Shown: positions 45,345 through 55,525, numbered from the stretch's first letter. The stretch is DNA of 64,000 bases from Pseudomonas sp. TH15 (GCF_016651105.1 NZ_JAEKEL010000001.1:402001-466000), one strand, 5' to 3'. Program-made: numbers and translations. The notes: generated by a model not told the origin, from the sequence alone.

Positions 45345-47514
45345 ACACGTTCAAGTCGGTGGCCTGCAGGTCGCCAAAGTCCTGTTCGACTTCGTGAACA
45401 ACGAAGCCATTCCCGGTACCGGCCTCACCGCCGATAAGTTCTGGGCCGATGCCGACAAGGTCATTCATGACCTGGCGCCGAAGAACAAAGCCCTACTCGC
45501 CAAACGCGATGATTTCCAGGCTCGTATCGACGGCTGGCACCAATCCCGTGCCGGTCAACCACACGACGCCGTGGCTTATAAGGCCTTCTTGCAAGACATC
45601 GGTTATCTGCTGCCAGAAGCGGCCGATTTCCAGGCAACGACGCAAAACGTCGATGACGAAATCGCCCGCATGGCCGGTCCGCAACTCGTGGTGCCGGTGA
45701 TGAACGCCCGTTTCGCGCTTAATGCCTCGAACGCCCGCTGGGGTTCGCTGTACGACGCGCTCTACGGCACCGACGCCATCAGCGAAGCTGACGGCGCGGA
45801 GAAAGGCAAAGGCTACAACAAGGTCCGCGGCGACAAGGTCATCGCCTTCGCCCGTGCCTTCCTCGACGAAGCCGCGCCATTGGCCGCTGGCACTCACGTC
45901 GACTCCACCCGCTACACAATCGTTGACGGCAAACTGGTGGTCGCCCTTAAAGGTGGCAGCAACACCGGCCTGCGTAACGACGCGCAATTGATCGGTTTCC
46001 ACGGCGATGCTTCGGCACCGACTGCGATCCTGCTGAAAAACAACGGCCTGCATTTCGAAATCCAGGTCGATGCCAGCACCCCGGTCGGCCAGACCGACGC
46101 TGCCGGCGTCAAAGACATCCTGATGGAAGCCGCGCTGACCACCATCATGGACTGCGAAGACTCCGTTGCTGCCGTCGATGCCGACGACAAAGTGGTGATC
46201 TACCGCAACTGGCTCGGCCTGATGAAGGGCGATCTGTCAGAGGAAGTCTCCAAGGGCGGTAAGACCTTTACTCGCACCATGAACGCCGACCGCACCTACA
46301 CCGGTGTCGATGGCAAGGAACTGAGTCTGCACGGTCGTTCGCTGTTGTTCGTACGTAACGTCGGTCACCTGATGACCATCGACGCGATCCTCGATAGTCA
46401 AGGCAACGAAGTACCGGAAGGCATCCTCGACGGTCTGGTGACCTGCCTCGCGGCGATCCATAGCCTCAACGGCCACAACTCGCGCAAGAACAGCCGCACT
46501 GGCTCGGTCTATATCGTGAAGCCTAAAATGCACGGCCCGGAAGAAGCCGCGTTCACGAACGAGCTGTTCGGGCGTATCGAAGACGTGCTCGACCTGCCAC
46601 GCAACACCCTGAAAGTCGGGATCATGGACGAGGAGCGCCGTACCACGGTCAACCTCAAGGCCTGCATCAAGGCTGCCAGCGAGCGTGTGGTGTTCATCAA
46701 CACCGGTTTCCTCGACCGCACCGGCGACGAAATCCACACATCCATGGAAGCCGGCCCGATGGTGCGCAAGGCTGACATGAAGGCTGAGAAGTGGATCGGC
46801 GCCTACGAGAACTGGAACCTCGATATCGGTTTGAGCACCGGCCTGCAAGGTCGTGCCCAGATCGGTAAAGGCATGTGGGCCATGCCGGACCTGATGGCCG
46901 CCATGCTCGAACAGAAAATTGCTCACCCGCTGGCCGGCGCCAACACCGCTTGGGTGCCATCGCCGACCGCCGCCGCGCTGCACGCGCTGCACTACCACAA
47001 GGTTGACGTGTTCGCCCGTCAGGCCGAACTGGCCAAACGTGCTCGCGCTTCGGTGGACGACATCCTAACCATCCCGCTGGCCGTCAATCCGAACTGGACG
47101 CCAGAGCAGATCAAGAACGAACTGGACAACAACGCCCAGGGCATTCTCGGTTACGTGGTGCGCTGGATCGACCAAGGCGTGGGTTGCTCGAAAGTGCCGG
47201 ACATCAACGACGTCGGCCTGATGGAAGACCGTGCGACGCTGCGCATTTCCAGCCAGCACATCGCCAACTGGCTGCGTCATGGCATCGTCACTGAAGCTCA
47301 AGTGATGGAAAGCCTCAAGCGCATGGCGCCGGTGGTTGATCGTCAGAACGCCAACGACGCGCTGTACCGTCCGCTGGCACCGAACTTCGACAGCAACATC
47401 GCCTTCCAGGCGGCAGTCGAACTGGTGATCGAAGGCACCAAGCAGCCGAACGGTTATACCGAGCCGGTTCTGCACCGTCGTCGTCGTGAGTTCAAGGCAG
47501 CCAATGGCTTGTAA
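45337..47514 (+). CDS. glcB: Malate synthase G
   Basis: 725 aa monomeric enzyme that joins glyoxylate and acetyl-CoA to malate in the glyoxylate route. Length and blocks are those of isoform [18 protein letters not shown] with metal ligands, [34 protein letters not shown], and [24 protein letters not shown] precedes the ATG. It is not beside other glc genes and has its own terminator, so it is a single-gene unit, with a long leader following the REPIN array. Confidence 0.98.
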   Translation: MTEHVQVGGLQVAKVLFDFVNNEAIPGTGLTADKFWADADKVIHDLAPKNKALLAKRDDFQARIDGWHQSRAGQPHDAVAYKAFLQDIGYLLPEAADFQATTQNVDDEIARMAGPQLVVPVMNARFALNASNARWGSLYDALYGTDAISEADGAEKGKGYNKVRGDKVIAFARAFLDEAAPLAAGTHVDSTRYTIVDGKLVVALKGGSNTGLRNDAQLIGFHGDASAPTAILLKNNGLHFEIQVDASTPVGQTDAAGVKDILMEAALTTIMDCEDSVAAVDADDKVVIYRNWLGLMKGDLSEEVSKGGKTFTRTMNADRTYTGVDGKELSLHGRSLLFVRNVGHLMTIDAILDSQGNEVPEGILDGLVTCLAAIHSLNGHNSRKNSRTGSVYIVKPKMHGPEEAAFTNELFGRIEDVLDLPRNTLKVGIMDEERRTTVNLKACIKAASERVVFINTGFLDRTGDEIHTSMEAGPMVRKADMKAEKWIGAYENWNLDIGLSTGLQGRAQIGKGMWAMPDLMAAMLEQKIAHPLAGANTAWVPSPTAAALHALHYHKVDVFARQAELAKRARASVDDILTIPLAVNPNWTPEQIKNELDNNAQGILGYVVRWIDQGVGCSKVPDINDVGLMEDRATLRISSQHIANWLRHGIVTEAQVMESLKRMAPVVDRQNANDALYRPLAPNFDSNIAFQAAVELVIEGTKQPNGYTEPVLHRRRREFKAANGL

Positions 47515-47540
47515 CTAAACGCTGATGCTGGACATGAAAA

Positions 47541-47570
47541 AGCCCTGATCTTTCGATCAGGGCTTTTTTA
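47541..47570 (+). terminator. glcB terminator
   Basis: AGCCCTGATC and GATCAGGGCT form a perfect ten-base stem with a TTTC loop, followed by TTTTTTA. Confidence 0.95.
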
Positions 47571-47589
47571 TTTGTGGATGCGCTCACCT

Positions 47590-47708
47590 GTGGCGAGGGG
47601 GCTTGCCCCCGTTCGGCTGCACAGCAGTCGTAAAGTCGGCGAACGCGGCCTGTCTGAAAAAAGCAGGGGGCCGCTTCGCGTCCCAACGGGGCCAAGCCCC
47701 CTCGCCAC
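47590..47708. repeat. REPIN between glcB and the response regulator gene
   Basis: Arms GTGGCGAGGGGGCTTGCCCC and GGGGCCAAGCCCCCTCGCCAC differ in the middle from the ATTTATCC type but share the GTGGCGAGG ends and the CAGCAGTCGTAA inner part. Confidence 0.88.
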
Positions 47709-47735
47709 AAAAGCCCTCTCAGCTTGAAGTCTTTG

Positions 47736-48182
47736 TTAAGGTTCCATCCCCAGCTCATGCTTGACCAACGCCAGCAACTTAACGGTATCAATCGGTTTAA
47801 GCAGAAAATCCACCACGCTCAAATGCATGGCGGCGATCGCGTCCTTCACGTCGGCATCGCCGGACACGATGATGATCGGCATCGCCGCCCGGACCGACTC
47901 GCGCACTTCGCGGATCAAGTCCAGGCCATCAACATTCTTCATCCGCAGATCGGTAATTACCAGGCCAATCGAAGGCGTTGTGTCCAACAGTTTGAGCGCG
48001 GTTTCGCCACTGGCGGCGGTCATGCAACGTACGCCATCCAGCGCAAGGATCTCCGATAGCAGTTCTCGAGCGTCTTTGTCGTCGTCAACGATCAACACCC
48101 GCTGCGGCGGAAGATCGGGTTCCAGCATGATCGCACTGAGCGCCTCGCGCTCGGCGTCACTCAAAATATCGTGGTCGGACAT
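47736..48182 (-). CDS. Single-domain response regulator
   Basis: 148 aa. A 27-residue N-terminal extension leads into one receiver domain: acidic pocket Asp33-35 in VLIVDDDKDAR, phosphorylated Asp78 in VITDLRMKNVDG, Ser/Thr in IIVSGDADV and Lys in FLLKPIDTVKLL. No output domain follows, so it must act through a partner. No kinase lies nearby. It is divergent from the cNMP/CBS/DUF294 gene, a pairing I recall from other Pseudomonas, and the two may share control. Confidence 0.88.
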   Translation of the reverse strand: MSDHDILSDAEREALSAIMLEPDLPPQRVLIVDDDKDARELLSEILALDGVRCMTAASGETALKLLDTTPSIGLVITDLRMKNVDGLDLIREVRESVRAAMPIIIVSGDADVKDAIAAMHLSVVDFLLKPIDTVKLLALVKHELGMEP

Positions 48183-48327
48183 GGCTTACTCTACGTTTTC
48201 AATCAATCCCCTAGCACAATGGTCAGACATCGCTAAGCAGAGCTTCAATGTGCACTTCGTCGGATATTTTTCCTAGAGGCAAATTGAAAGGTTTTACGCA
48301 CAAAGTGTGTAGGACTTCTCTCAAATA

Positions 48328-48361
48328 TAGACATATCCACCGACTACCTAGACTTACGTCC
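48328..48361. promoter_or_regulatory. Candidate activator site in divergent promoter region
   Basis: The stretch contains AGACATA and AGACTTA as direct repeats and a CTACCTAGACTTACGTCC block that I remember as recurring before acetate- and alcohol-related Pseudomonas genes. It lies 30-63 bases before the DUF294 gene start. Regulator not established. Confidence 0.35.
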
Positions 48362-48390
48362 AATGGGCACCCCGCACGCAGGGGCCGACC

Positions 48391-50376
48391 ATGGCTGAAC
48401 GATCCGACAACAACAATTCAAAAAAGACTGCGGTAATAGTTATGAGTAAAGCGGATGCCTTCACCCAGGCAGGGAAAACCGCGGTGTTGCAGAACATTCA
48501 GGGCACTTTGCAATTCCTCCAGCGCTTCCCGCCCTTCAATCAGATGGAACATGCCCACCTGGCCTACCTGGTGGAGCAATGTCAGCTGCGTTTCTACGGT
48601 CCCGGCGAGAGCATTATCAAGCCCGCCGACGGCCCGGTTGAGCATTTCTACATCGTCAAGCAGGGCCGGGTGGTTGGCGAACGCCCGCACACGGCCAAGG
48701 GTGGCACCGAAACCACCTTCGAAATCACCACGGGGGAATGCTTCCCTTTAGCCGCGTTGCTGGGTGAGCGGGCGACTCGTACCGAACACCTGGCCGCCGA
48801 AGACACTTTCTGCCTGCAACTGAACAAACTGGCCTTCATCAAGCTGTTCGCCCTGTCGAATACCTTTCGCGACTTTGCCTTGCGCGGGGTCAGCAGCCTG
48901 CTGGATCAGGTCAACCAGCAAGTCCAGCAAAAAGCCGTGGAAACCCTTGGCACCCAGTACTCGCTGAACACGCGGCTGGGCGAGTTGGCCATGCGTCACC
49001 CAGTGACGTGCAGCCTGGCCACGCCGCTGCGTGAAGCCGTGACCCTGATGCATGAGCAACAGGTCGGCAGCATCGTGATTGTCGACGAGCAGAAGGCGCC
49101 CCTGGGGATTTTCACCCTGCGCGACTTGCGCCAGGTTGTCGCCGACGGGACCACCGATTTCAGCGAAGCCATTGATCGGCACATGACCCAGGCGCCGTTT
49201 TTCCTGACGCCGGACCACAGCGCTTTCGACGCGGCGATTGCCATGACCGAACGGCACATCGCCCACGTCTGTCTGGTCAAGGATCAGCGTCTGTGCGGCG
49301 TGGTGTCCGAGCGCGATCTGTTCTCCCTGCAACGGGTCGATCTGGTGCACCTGGCCCGAACCATCCGCAGCGCCCAGCGGGTGGAAAACCTGGTGGCACT
49401 GCGCGGCGAGATCGGCCAGTTGGTCGAGCGCATGCTGGCCCACGGTGCCTCTTCGACCCAAATCACTCACATCATTACCCTGCTCAACGACCACACCGTG
49501 TGCCGGGTGATCGAGCTGACCCTCGCAGAGAAAGGCGACCCAGGTATCCCGTTCAGTTGGCTGTGCTTCGGCAGCGAAGGTCGTCGCGAGCAAACGCTGC
49601 ACACCGATCAGGACAACGGCATTCTGTTTGAGGCCCGGGACGCTGCGCATGCCGCCGAGATCCGCGGCAAATTGCTGCCCATCGCCCAACAGATCAACCA
49701 GAGCCTGGCGCTCTGCGGCTTCACCCTGTGCAAGGGCAACATCATGGCCGGCAACCCTGAGCTGTGTTTGTCCCGGGCCGAGTGGGCCCGGCGGTTCGCG
49801 GCGTTTATCCGCGAGGCGACGCCGGAGAACCTGCTGGGCTCGAGCATTTATTTCGACTTGCGGGTGGTTTGGGGTGATGAACAAGGCTGCGAACAACTGC
49901 GCCGAGGGATTCTCGATCAGGTGGCGGATAACCGGTTGTTCCAGCGGATGATGGCCGACAATGCCTTGCGCAACCGGCCGCCCGTGGGACGCTTCCGTGA
50001 GTTCGTGCTGGCGCGCAAGAATGGCGAGAAAGCCACGCTGGACCTGAAAGTCCAGGGGCTGACGCCTTTTGTCGACGGTGCCCGATTGCTCGCCCTGGCC
50101 AATGGCATTGAAACCAACAACACCCTGGAGCGCTTCCGCCAACTGGTCGCCAAAGAAGTCATCGAACGGTTGGACGGTGCGGCGTATGAAGAGGCGTATC
50201 ACTTCATTCAGCAAACCCGCATGCAGCAACATCAACTACAGACCCGGGAGAACTTGCCCTACTCCAACCGCGTCGATCCCGACAGCCTCAACCATCTGGA
50301 CCGGCGCATCCTGCGTGAGTCCCTGCGCCAGGCCCAACGCCTGCAAAGCAGCCTGACCCTGCGGTATCAGCTATGA
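48391..50376 (+). CDS. cNMP-binding/CBS/DUF294 nucleotidyltransferase-like protein
   Basis: 661 aa cytoplasmic signalling protein. Domains in order: cyclic-nucleotide-binding fold (about 45-165, with YGPGESIIKPAD and FPLAALLGERATRT), two CBS motifs (about 205-325), a nucleotidyltransferase-like DUF294 domain with WLCFGSEGRREQTLHTDQDNG, whose Gly-Ser and Asp-x-Asp pattern are like GlnD, and a C-terminal DUF294 helical domain. It should sense adenylates or cNMP and perhaps modify a partner. ATG at 48391 has AGGGG upstream; an ATG at 48442 (MSKADAFTQ) is a good alternative. The next gene overlaps by ATGA. Confidence 0.87.
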   Translation: MAERSDNNNSKKTAVIVMSKADAFTQAGKTAVLQNIQGTLQFLQRFPPFNQMEHAHLAYLVEQCQLRFYGPGESIIKPADGPVEHFYIVKQGRVVGERPHTAKGGTETTFEITTGECFPLAALLGERATRTEHLAAEDTFCLQLNKLAFIKLFALSNTFRDFALRGVSSLLDQVNQQVQQKAVETLGTQYSLNTRLGELAMRHPVTCSLATPLREAVTLMHEQQVGSIVIVDEQKAPLGIFTLRDLRQVVADGTTDFSEAIDRHMTQAPFFLTPDHSAFDAAIAMTERHIAHVCLVKDQRLCGVVSERDLFSLQRVDLVHLARTIRSAQRVENLVALRGEIGQLVERMLAHGASSTQITHIITLLNDHTVCRVIELTLAEKGDPGIPFSWLCFGSEGRREQTLHTDQDNGILFEARDAAHAAEIRGKLLPIAQQINQSLALCGFTLCKGNIMAGNPELCLSRAEWARRFAAFIREATPENLLGSSIYFDLRVVWGDEQGCEQLRRGILDQVADNRLFQRMMADNALRNRPPVGRFREFVLARKNGEKATLDLKVQGLTPFVDGARLLALANGIETNNTLERFRQLVAKEVIERLDGAAYEEAYHFIQQTRMQQHQLQTRENLPYSNRVDPDSLNHLDRRILRESLRQAQRLQSSLTLRYQL

Positions 50377-51080
50377 GTCTGTTTTCATGGCTACGCCCCG
50401 CCGCCCCGCTGCTGCCCGAGGATCTTCAACAACGCCTGGAACGCTTGCCGGTCGGCGCCCAGTTGAGTGAATGCAGCCTGCGCGAGCAACGCTGGGTGGT
50501 GCTGGATCTGGAAACCACCGGGCTGAACCTGAACAAGGATCGGGTGCTGTCCATCGGCGCCGTGGTGATCGAGGACGGCGCGATTGATTTCAGTCAGCAA
50601 TTCGAACGCACGCTGCAATGTGCTGACATGAAGTTGGCGCCGAGTGTGTTGATCCATGGCCTGGGGCCTAGCGCGATTGCTGCCGGCAGTGACCCGGCGC
50701 AGGCACTAATCGAGTTCATGGAGTTTGTGGGCGACAGCCCAGTGTTGGCGTTTCATGCGCCGTTCGATCAGCACATGCTCGGGCGCGCGTTGAAAGATCA
50801 TCTGGGCTACAAGCTGCAGCATCCGTTTCTGGATGTGGCGGACATTGCACCGCTGGTCTGCCCGCAGGCGAACATCCGCGAGGCCGGGCTGGATGAGTGG
50901 ATTGAGTGGTTCAAGCTCGAAGTCTTCGAGCGGCATAACGCCAGTGCCGATGCATTGGCCACGGCGGAATTGGCGTTGATCTTGTTCAGCCGGGCGCGGC
51001 AGCAGCAGATTCACAGCCCATTGAATCTGCAGCAGCGTTTGAGTCAGTGGAAGCGTCGACGACAAGCACCGTCCTTTTAG
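50373..51080 (+). CDS. DEDDh 3'-5' exonuclease (DNA Pol III epsilon-like)
   Basis: 235 aa. Exo I VVLDLETTGLNLNKDRVLSIGAV, Exo II AFHAPFDQHMLGRAL and Exo III RHNASADALATAELALIL (His-x4-Asp) are complete, so it should be an active exonuclease. The long N-terminal part and absence of the polymerase-binding tail set it apart from DnaQ. It is coupled to the DUF294 protein by a four-base overlap; this pair is common and in some species lies beside acetate permease genes, so its substrate may not be chromosomal DNA. Confidence 0.9.
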   Translation: MSLFSWLRPAAPLLPEDLQQRLERLPVGAQLSECSLREQRWVVLDLETTGLNLNKDRVLSIGAVVIEDGAIDFSQQFERTLQCADMKLAPSVLIHGLGPSAIAAGSDPAQALIEFMEFVGDSPVLAFHAPFDQHMLGRALKDHLGYKLQHPFLDVADIAPLVCPQANIREAGLDEWIEWFKLEVFERHNASADALATAELALILFSRARQQQIHSPLNLQQRLSQWKRRRQAPSF

Positions 51081-51102
51081 ATTTTCGTTGACTGTTCTGG
51101 CC

Positions 51103-51170
51103 TCTTCGCGAGCAGGCTCGCTCCCACATTTGGAATGCGATGCCTTGTGGGAGCGAGCCTGCCCGCGAAG
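51103..51170. repeat. REP pair after the exonuclease gene
   Basis: Arms TCTTCGCGAGCAGGCTCGCT and AGCGAGCCTGCCCGCGAAGA are near inverses with one T/C difference. Confidence 0.9.
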
Positions 51171-51288
51171 AACGATGACGCGATTTCCCTGATGCCACCT
51201 GACCAGTGGCCAATTGCTAACCATTCCCACCTCTGCCAGAATCGCGAACAATTCGCGTTAGTTAATATTTCCCAATCGGTGATGTCCG

Positions 51289-51807
51289 GTGTCGTCAGTC
51301 CCAAGCCCTCACAGTCAGCTCGTCGGTGCGATGTATCGCGACCATCGCGGTTGGCTGCTGGCGTGGTTGCGGCGCAATGTGGCGTGCCCGCAACGGGCCG
51401 AGGATCTGAGCCAGGACACCTTTGTGCGCTTGCTCGGTCGCGACCAGTTGCTCACACCCCGCGAGCCACGAGCCTTTCTGGTGGCGATCGCCAAAGGCCT
51501 GCTGTTCGACTACTTCCGTCGTGCCGCGCTGGAACAGGCCTATCTCAGCGAATTGATGCTGATCCCTGAAGGCGAACAACCTTCTATAGAAGAACAGCAA
51601 CTCATCCTCGAAGACCTCAAGGCCATCGACCGCTTGCTCGGCAAACTGTCGACCAAGGCCCGCGCCGCTTTCCTTTATAACCGCCTCGACGGCCTCAGCC
51701 ATGCCGAGATCGCCGACAAACTCGGCGTCTCGGTACCCCGCGTGCGCCAGTATCTGGCGCAAGGCATTCGCCAGTGCTATATCGCCCTGTACGGTGAGCC
51801 GACGTGA
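51289..51807 (+). CDS. ECF sigma factor, iron-starvation (FecI-like) group
   Basis: 172 aa. Region 2 reads MYRDHRGWLLAWLRRNVACPQRAEDLSQDTFVRLL and region 4 ARAAFLYNRLDGLSHAEIADKLGVSVPRVRQYLAQGIRQC, as in FecI and FpvI. The chosen start is a GTG; the ribosome site is poor and the first internal ATG (51331) would still keep region 2. The stop overlaps the anti-sigma start (GTGA). With the next two genes it forms a surface-signalling set that turns on a siderophore receptor. No clear Fur box could be found upstream by eye, though iron control is expected. Confidence 0.88.
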   Translation: MSSVPSPHSQLVGAMYRDHRGWLLAWLRRNVACPQRAEDLSQDTFVRLLGRDQLLTPREPRAFLVAIAKGLLFDYFRRAALEQAYLSELMLIPEGEQPSIEEQQLILEDLKAIDRLLGKLSTKARAAFLYNRLDGLSHAEIADKLGVSVPRVRQYLAQGIRQCYIALYGEPT

Positions 51808-52778
51808 ATCCGGCCAGTTCCAGGCCAGTGCCGGCGCATGTGCTGGATGCGGCGATTGCCTGGCAGTTGACCCTCGATTCCAGTAGCCCGCTGGAGCGTG
51901 AGGAGTTTGCCAAATGGCACGCGGCCAACGAAGAACACGCACGGGCCTGGCGTCAGTTGGGCATGCTCGATCAGCGTTTCAATGTAGCCAAGGGGCCGGC
52001 ACGTAGCGCCTTGCTGCAATCGCGCGAGGGCATTCGGCGGCGTGTGCGCAAACTGGGCAGTGGGCTGGCCAGCGTTGTGGTGGTGGTCGGTGTCGCGCTG
52101 TTCGCGAGCGAGCGTTATCTGCCGCTGGATTACTGGCTCGCCGATCAGCGCACGGCCACGGGCGAGCAACGCACCGTGCATCTGGCCGATGGCACCGTGC
52201 TCAATCTCAACACCCACAGTGCGGTGGATGTGCGTTTCGATGACAAACGCCGACTGATCGTTTTGCAGGAAGGCGAGATTCTCATCGAAACCGGCCACGG
52301 CGATGCGCGGCCATTTATCGTCGAAACCCGCGAAGGCAGCATGCGCGCCCTGGGCACACGCTTCCTGGTCAAGCGCGAGGAAGACGGCACGCGGCTGAGC
52401 GTGTTGCAGTCGGCGGTGGCGGCGCACGCGCAAGCCAATCCTGAAGAACAGATCCTCCGTGAAGGCCAACAAGTGCTATTGCGCGGTGATGGACTGGACT
52501 CGATCGTCGCGCTCAACCCCGGCGCCGATGCGTGGACACGCGGCATGCTGGTGGTCGACAACGCGCGGCTGGGCGATCTGGTGCATGAACTCGGGCGCTA
52601 TCGACGCGGGCACTTGGGCGTGACGCCGGAAGTCGCCGACCTGCGCATTACCGGCAGCTTCCCGCTGCATGACACCGACAAGGCCTTGAGCGCCCTGCTG
52701 CCGACCCTACCGGTACAGATTGAGCAGCACACGCAGTATTGGGTGACCGTCGCAAAGGCTGATTCCAAGCCTGAATGA
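51804..52778 (+). CDS. FecR-like anti-sigma factor
   Basis: 324 aa inner-membrane protein. An N-terminal cytoplasmic domain with WHAANEEHARAWRQL binds the sigma factor, one helix (GLASVVVVVGVALFA, about residue 95) crosses the membrane, and the periplasmic FecR domain has TVHLADGTVLNLNTHSAVDVRF and GDARPFIVETREGSMRALGTRFLV. Its C-terminal end meets the STN domain of the receptor. The GTG start overlaps the sigma factor stop. A REP pair follows. Confidence 0.9.
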   Translation: MNPASSRPVPAHVLDAAIAWQLTLDSSSPLEREEFAKWHAANEEHARAWRQLGMLDQRFNVAKGPARSALLQSREGIRRRVRKLGSGLASVVVVVGVALFASERYLPLDYWLADQRTATGEQRTVHLADGTVLNLNTHSAVDVRFDDKRRLIVLQEGEILIETGHGDARPFIVETREGSMRALGTRFLVKREEDGTRLSVLQSAVAAHAQANPEEQILREGQQVLLRGDGLDSIVALNPGADAWTRGMLVVDNARLGDLVHELGRYRRGHLGVTPEVADLRITGSFPLHDTDKALSALLPTLPVQIEQHTQYWVTVAKADSKPE

Positions 52779-52800
52779 TCTCTGCTGGCTGAGCGGCCGC

Positions 52801-52893
52801 CATCGCTGGCGAGCCAGCTCCCACAGGGGTCTGAACTGAGCATGAATTTTGTGAACCGCACTGAAACCTGTGGGAGCTGGCTTGCCAGCGATG
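52801..52893. repeat. REP pair between anti-sigma and receptor genes
   Basis: Arms CATCGCTGGCGAGCCAGCTC and GAGCTGGCTTGCCAGCGATG are near inverses with a G/A difference. It splits the sigma/anti-sigma genes from the receptor gene, implying separate transcripts. The 120 bases after it are AT-rich and probably contain the receptor promoter. Confidence 0.9.
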
Positions 52894-53012
52894 AGGCCCC
52901 CGACAGTCTCCATTTTCAGTTAATCGAAATTATTTTCATCCAGCCCTATCACTTTTCGAGTTTCATCCGGCACACAGGCAATTGAGAAATATTTACATTC
53001 AGGAGCCGCCGT

Positions 53013-55451
53013 ATGTCCCGTTCGCTAGACACCTTGTTGCGCCCCAGTCTGCTGGCCGTCGCCATCGCTTTCAGCACGCCGTTGATCAGCAGCCCGTTGC
53101 TCGCCGCTGAACAAGCGTCCAGCGTGCGCGCCTACAACCTGCCGGCCGCACCGCTGTCGACCACCCTGAACCAGATCGCCAGTCAGGGCGGCATCGCGCT
53201 GTCGCTGAATCCTTCGCTGGCGGCAGGCAAGACGTCGGCACCGGTCAGCGGACAGTACGACGCGGCTGGCGCCCTGCGTGCGGCTCTGCGTGGCACCGGT
53301 CTGCAACTGGAACTGAGCAGCACCGGCACTTACACCCTGGTTGCCGTGCCGGAAGGCGTGCTCGACCTGCCGGAAACTTCTGTCATCGGCGTGGAAAACA
53401 CTGAAAGCGCCTGGGGCCCGGTCGACGGCTACACCGCCACCCGCACCGCCGCCGGCACCAAGACCGACACCGCGCTGGTCGAAGCGCCACGCTCGATCTC
53501 GGTTGCCACGCGCCAGCAAATGGACGACCGCAGCGTGCACAGCCTCGACGATGCCGTGCGCTACATGCCGGGCATCACCGCCAGCAGCTACGGCAGCGAC
53601 ACCCGCACGGACTGGTTGCGTGTACGCGGTTTCGAGCCGACCCAGTTCCTCGACGGCCTGCCACTGCCAAAAGGCGTGTACGCCAATCCAAAACCGGAGA
53701 CCTGGAACCTCGACCGCCTCGCCCTGCTGCGCGGCCCGGCTTCGTCGGTGTACGGCCAGACCCCACCGGGCGGTCTGCTCGACATGGTCAGCCGTCGCCC
53801 AAGCGCCGAAGCCAGCAGCGAAATCCAATTGCAGTACGGCAGCGACAACCATCGCCAGGTCAACTTCGCCAGCACCGGCAAGATCGATGAGGCCGGCCAG
53901 TTTCTGTATGGCATCAGCGGCGTCGTGCGCGACAGCGACACGCAGATCGACCACATCGAAAACAAGCGCTACAACATTGCGCCGAGCCTGACCTGGAACA
54001 TCGACGACGACACCAGGCTGACCTTGCTCACGCAGTTCACCCGTGACGATACCGGTGTCACCAGCCAGTTCTATCCGATTCAGGGCACCAAGATCGACAT
54101 GCCGTTCGGCAAGATTTCCCATCACAAAAACCTTGGCGATCCTGACTACGATTACTACGACCGTACCTACTACGCGCTCGGCTACGCCTTCGAACACCGT
54201 CTGAATGATGTGTGGCAGTTCAAGCAGAACCTGCGTTACACCAAGTCCGACCTGGCCTTCCAGACGGTCACCGTCAACAGCTACAACCCGTCGTTCGCCG
54301 GTTTCACCGTTGACGATCAGGGCAATGTCGGTCGCGGCACGACCAACGTTGATGAGGACATCAGCCAGTTTGCCGTAGACAACAACTTCCAGGCCGACTT
54401 CGCCACGGGTGATATCCGCCACACCTTGCTGCTGGGTCTCGATCACCAGCGAAGCAATACCAACTACACCTCGATCTTCGGCACCGCGCCGAGCATCAAT
54501 GTGAACAACCCGATCTACGGCCAGACGATCGTTCGTCCACCGCGCTCCAGCGCGTTTTACGATTACGATCAGAAAACCTACCAGACCGGTCTGTACGTGC
54601 AGGATCAAATGGCCCTCGACCAATGGCGCCTGACCCTCGGCGGCCGTGAAGACTGGGTACACACCAGCACGCAGTTCATCAACAAGGGCGATGCCACCAA
54701 CACCCAGCGCGACAAGAACTTCAGCGGCAACGCGGCGATCAGCTATGTCTTCGACTCCGGTTTCGTACCGTACCTGTCGTACGCCGAATCCTTCCAGCCG
54801 ACCACCGGCGCCGATGCCACCTCTACCGGTTCGCTCAAGCCAACCGAAGGCAAACAGTGGGAGCTGGGCATCAAGTACCAGCCACCGGGCAGCAAAACCC
54901 TGCTCAGCGCTGCGGTGTATGACCTGACCCAGAAGAACGTCTCGGTCAACAGCATCGTCAACAACGTGACCATCACCAGCCAGGCGGGTGAAGTGAAAGT
55001 CAAAGGTCTGGAGCTGGAAGCGGTCTCGGACGTCACCGATAACCTGAAAGTCATCGCCGCTTACACCTTGGCCAAGTCCGAAGTGCAGAAAGGCATCGAC
55101 AAGGGCAACCGTCTGCAACTGATGCCCAACCAGCAAGCCTCGCTGTGGACCGACTACACCTGGCACACCGGCGTGCTTGACGGTTTCGGCATTGGCGGCG
55201 GCGTGCGTTACACCGGCAACACCTACGGCGACAAGGCCAACACCTGGCTGGGCAAGGCGGACGCCTACACCGTGTTCGACGCAGCGGTGCATTACGATCT
55301 CGGCCGTCTGGACAACAGCCTCAAGGGCGCGTCGCTGGCACTCAACGCGACCAACCTGTTCGACAAGGACTACATTTCCACCTGCGACGGTTACTACTGC
55401 TACTACGGCGACCAGCGCAGCGTCGTCGCCAGCGCCACTTACAAGTGGTAA
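53013..55451 (+). CDS. TonB-dependent siderophore receptor with STN signalling domain
   Basis: 812 aa outer-membrane protein. A signal peptide ends at LLAAEQA; an STN domain follows (about 37-115, VRAYNLPAAPLSTTLNQIASQGGIALSLNP) and contacts the anti-sigma factor. Next come the plug (EAPRSISVATRQQMDDR, LRVRGFEPTQFLDGLPLP, LLRGPASSVYGQTPPGGLLDMVSRRP) and a 22-strand barrel ending in aromatic W (SATYKW). It belongs to the ferrichrome/ferrioxamine FhuA-FoxA-FiuA branch, so a hydroxamate ligand is likely. AGGAG before the ATG. The signalling genes upstream complete a FecIRA-type set. Confidence 0.93.
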   Translation: MSRSLDTLLRPSLLAVAIAFSTPLISSPLLAAEQASSVRAYNLPAAPLSTTLNQIASQGGIALSLNPSLAAGKTSAPVSGQYDAAGALRAALRGTGLQLELSSTGTYTLVAVPEGVLDLPETSVIGVENTESAWGPVDGYTATRTAAGTKTDTALVEAPRSISVATRQQMDDRSVHSLDDAVRYMPGITASSYGSDTRTDWLRVRGFEPTQFLDGLPLPKGVYANPKPETWNLDRLALLRGPASSVYGQTPPGGLLDMVSRRPSAEASSEIQLQYGSDNHRQVNFASTGKIDEAGQFLYGISGVVRDSDTQIDHIENKRYNIAPSLTWNIDDDTRLTLLTQFTRDDTGVTSQFYPIQGTKIDMPFGKISHHKNLGDPDYDYYDRTYYALGYAFEHRLNDVWQFKQNLRYTKSDLAFQTVTVNSYNPSFAGFTVDDQGNVGRGTTNVDEDISQFAVDNNFQADFATGDIRHTLLLGLDHQRSNTNYTSIFGTAPSINVNNPIYGQTIVRPPRSSAFYDYDQKTYQTGLYVQDQMALDQWRLTLGGREDWVHTSTQFINKGDATNTQRDKNFSGNAAISYVFDSGFVPYLSYAESFQPTTGADATSTGSLKPTEGKQWELGIKYQPPGSKTLLSAAVYDLTQKNVSVNSIVNNVTITSQAGEVKVKGLELEAVSDVTDNLKVIAAYTLAKSEVQKGIDKGNRLQLMPNQQASLWTDYTWHTGVLDGFGIGGGVRYTGNTYGDKANTWLGKADAYTVFDAAVHYDLGRLDNSLKGASLALNATNLFDKDYISTCDGYYCYYGDQRSVVASATYKW

Positions 55452-55525
55452 GCGACTGAGCTGAAACGGGCTCTGTCACCAGGCCGTCCCTCGTGGACGG
55501 CTTTGGCGTTCATGAAGGTCATGAA

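Noticed and set aside
51230..51288. Fur box before the ECF sigma gene
   Set aside because: The stretch is AT-rich but has no convincing match to the GATAATGATAATCATTATC pattern; iron control is expected from the family, not seen.
53025..55292. 755-codon open frame on the minus strand under the TonB receptor
   Set aside because: The receptor strand has a signal peptide, STN, plug and barrel features; the antisense product has none and simply reflects absence of stop codons in GC-rich DNA.
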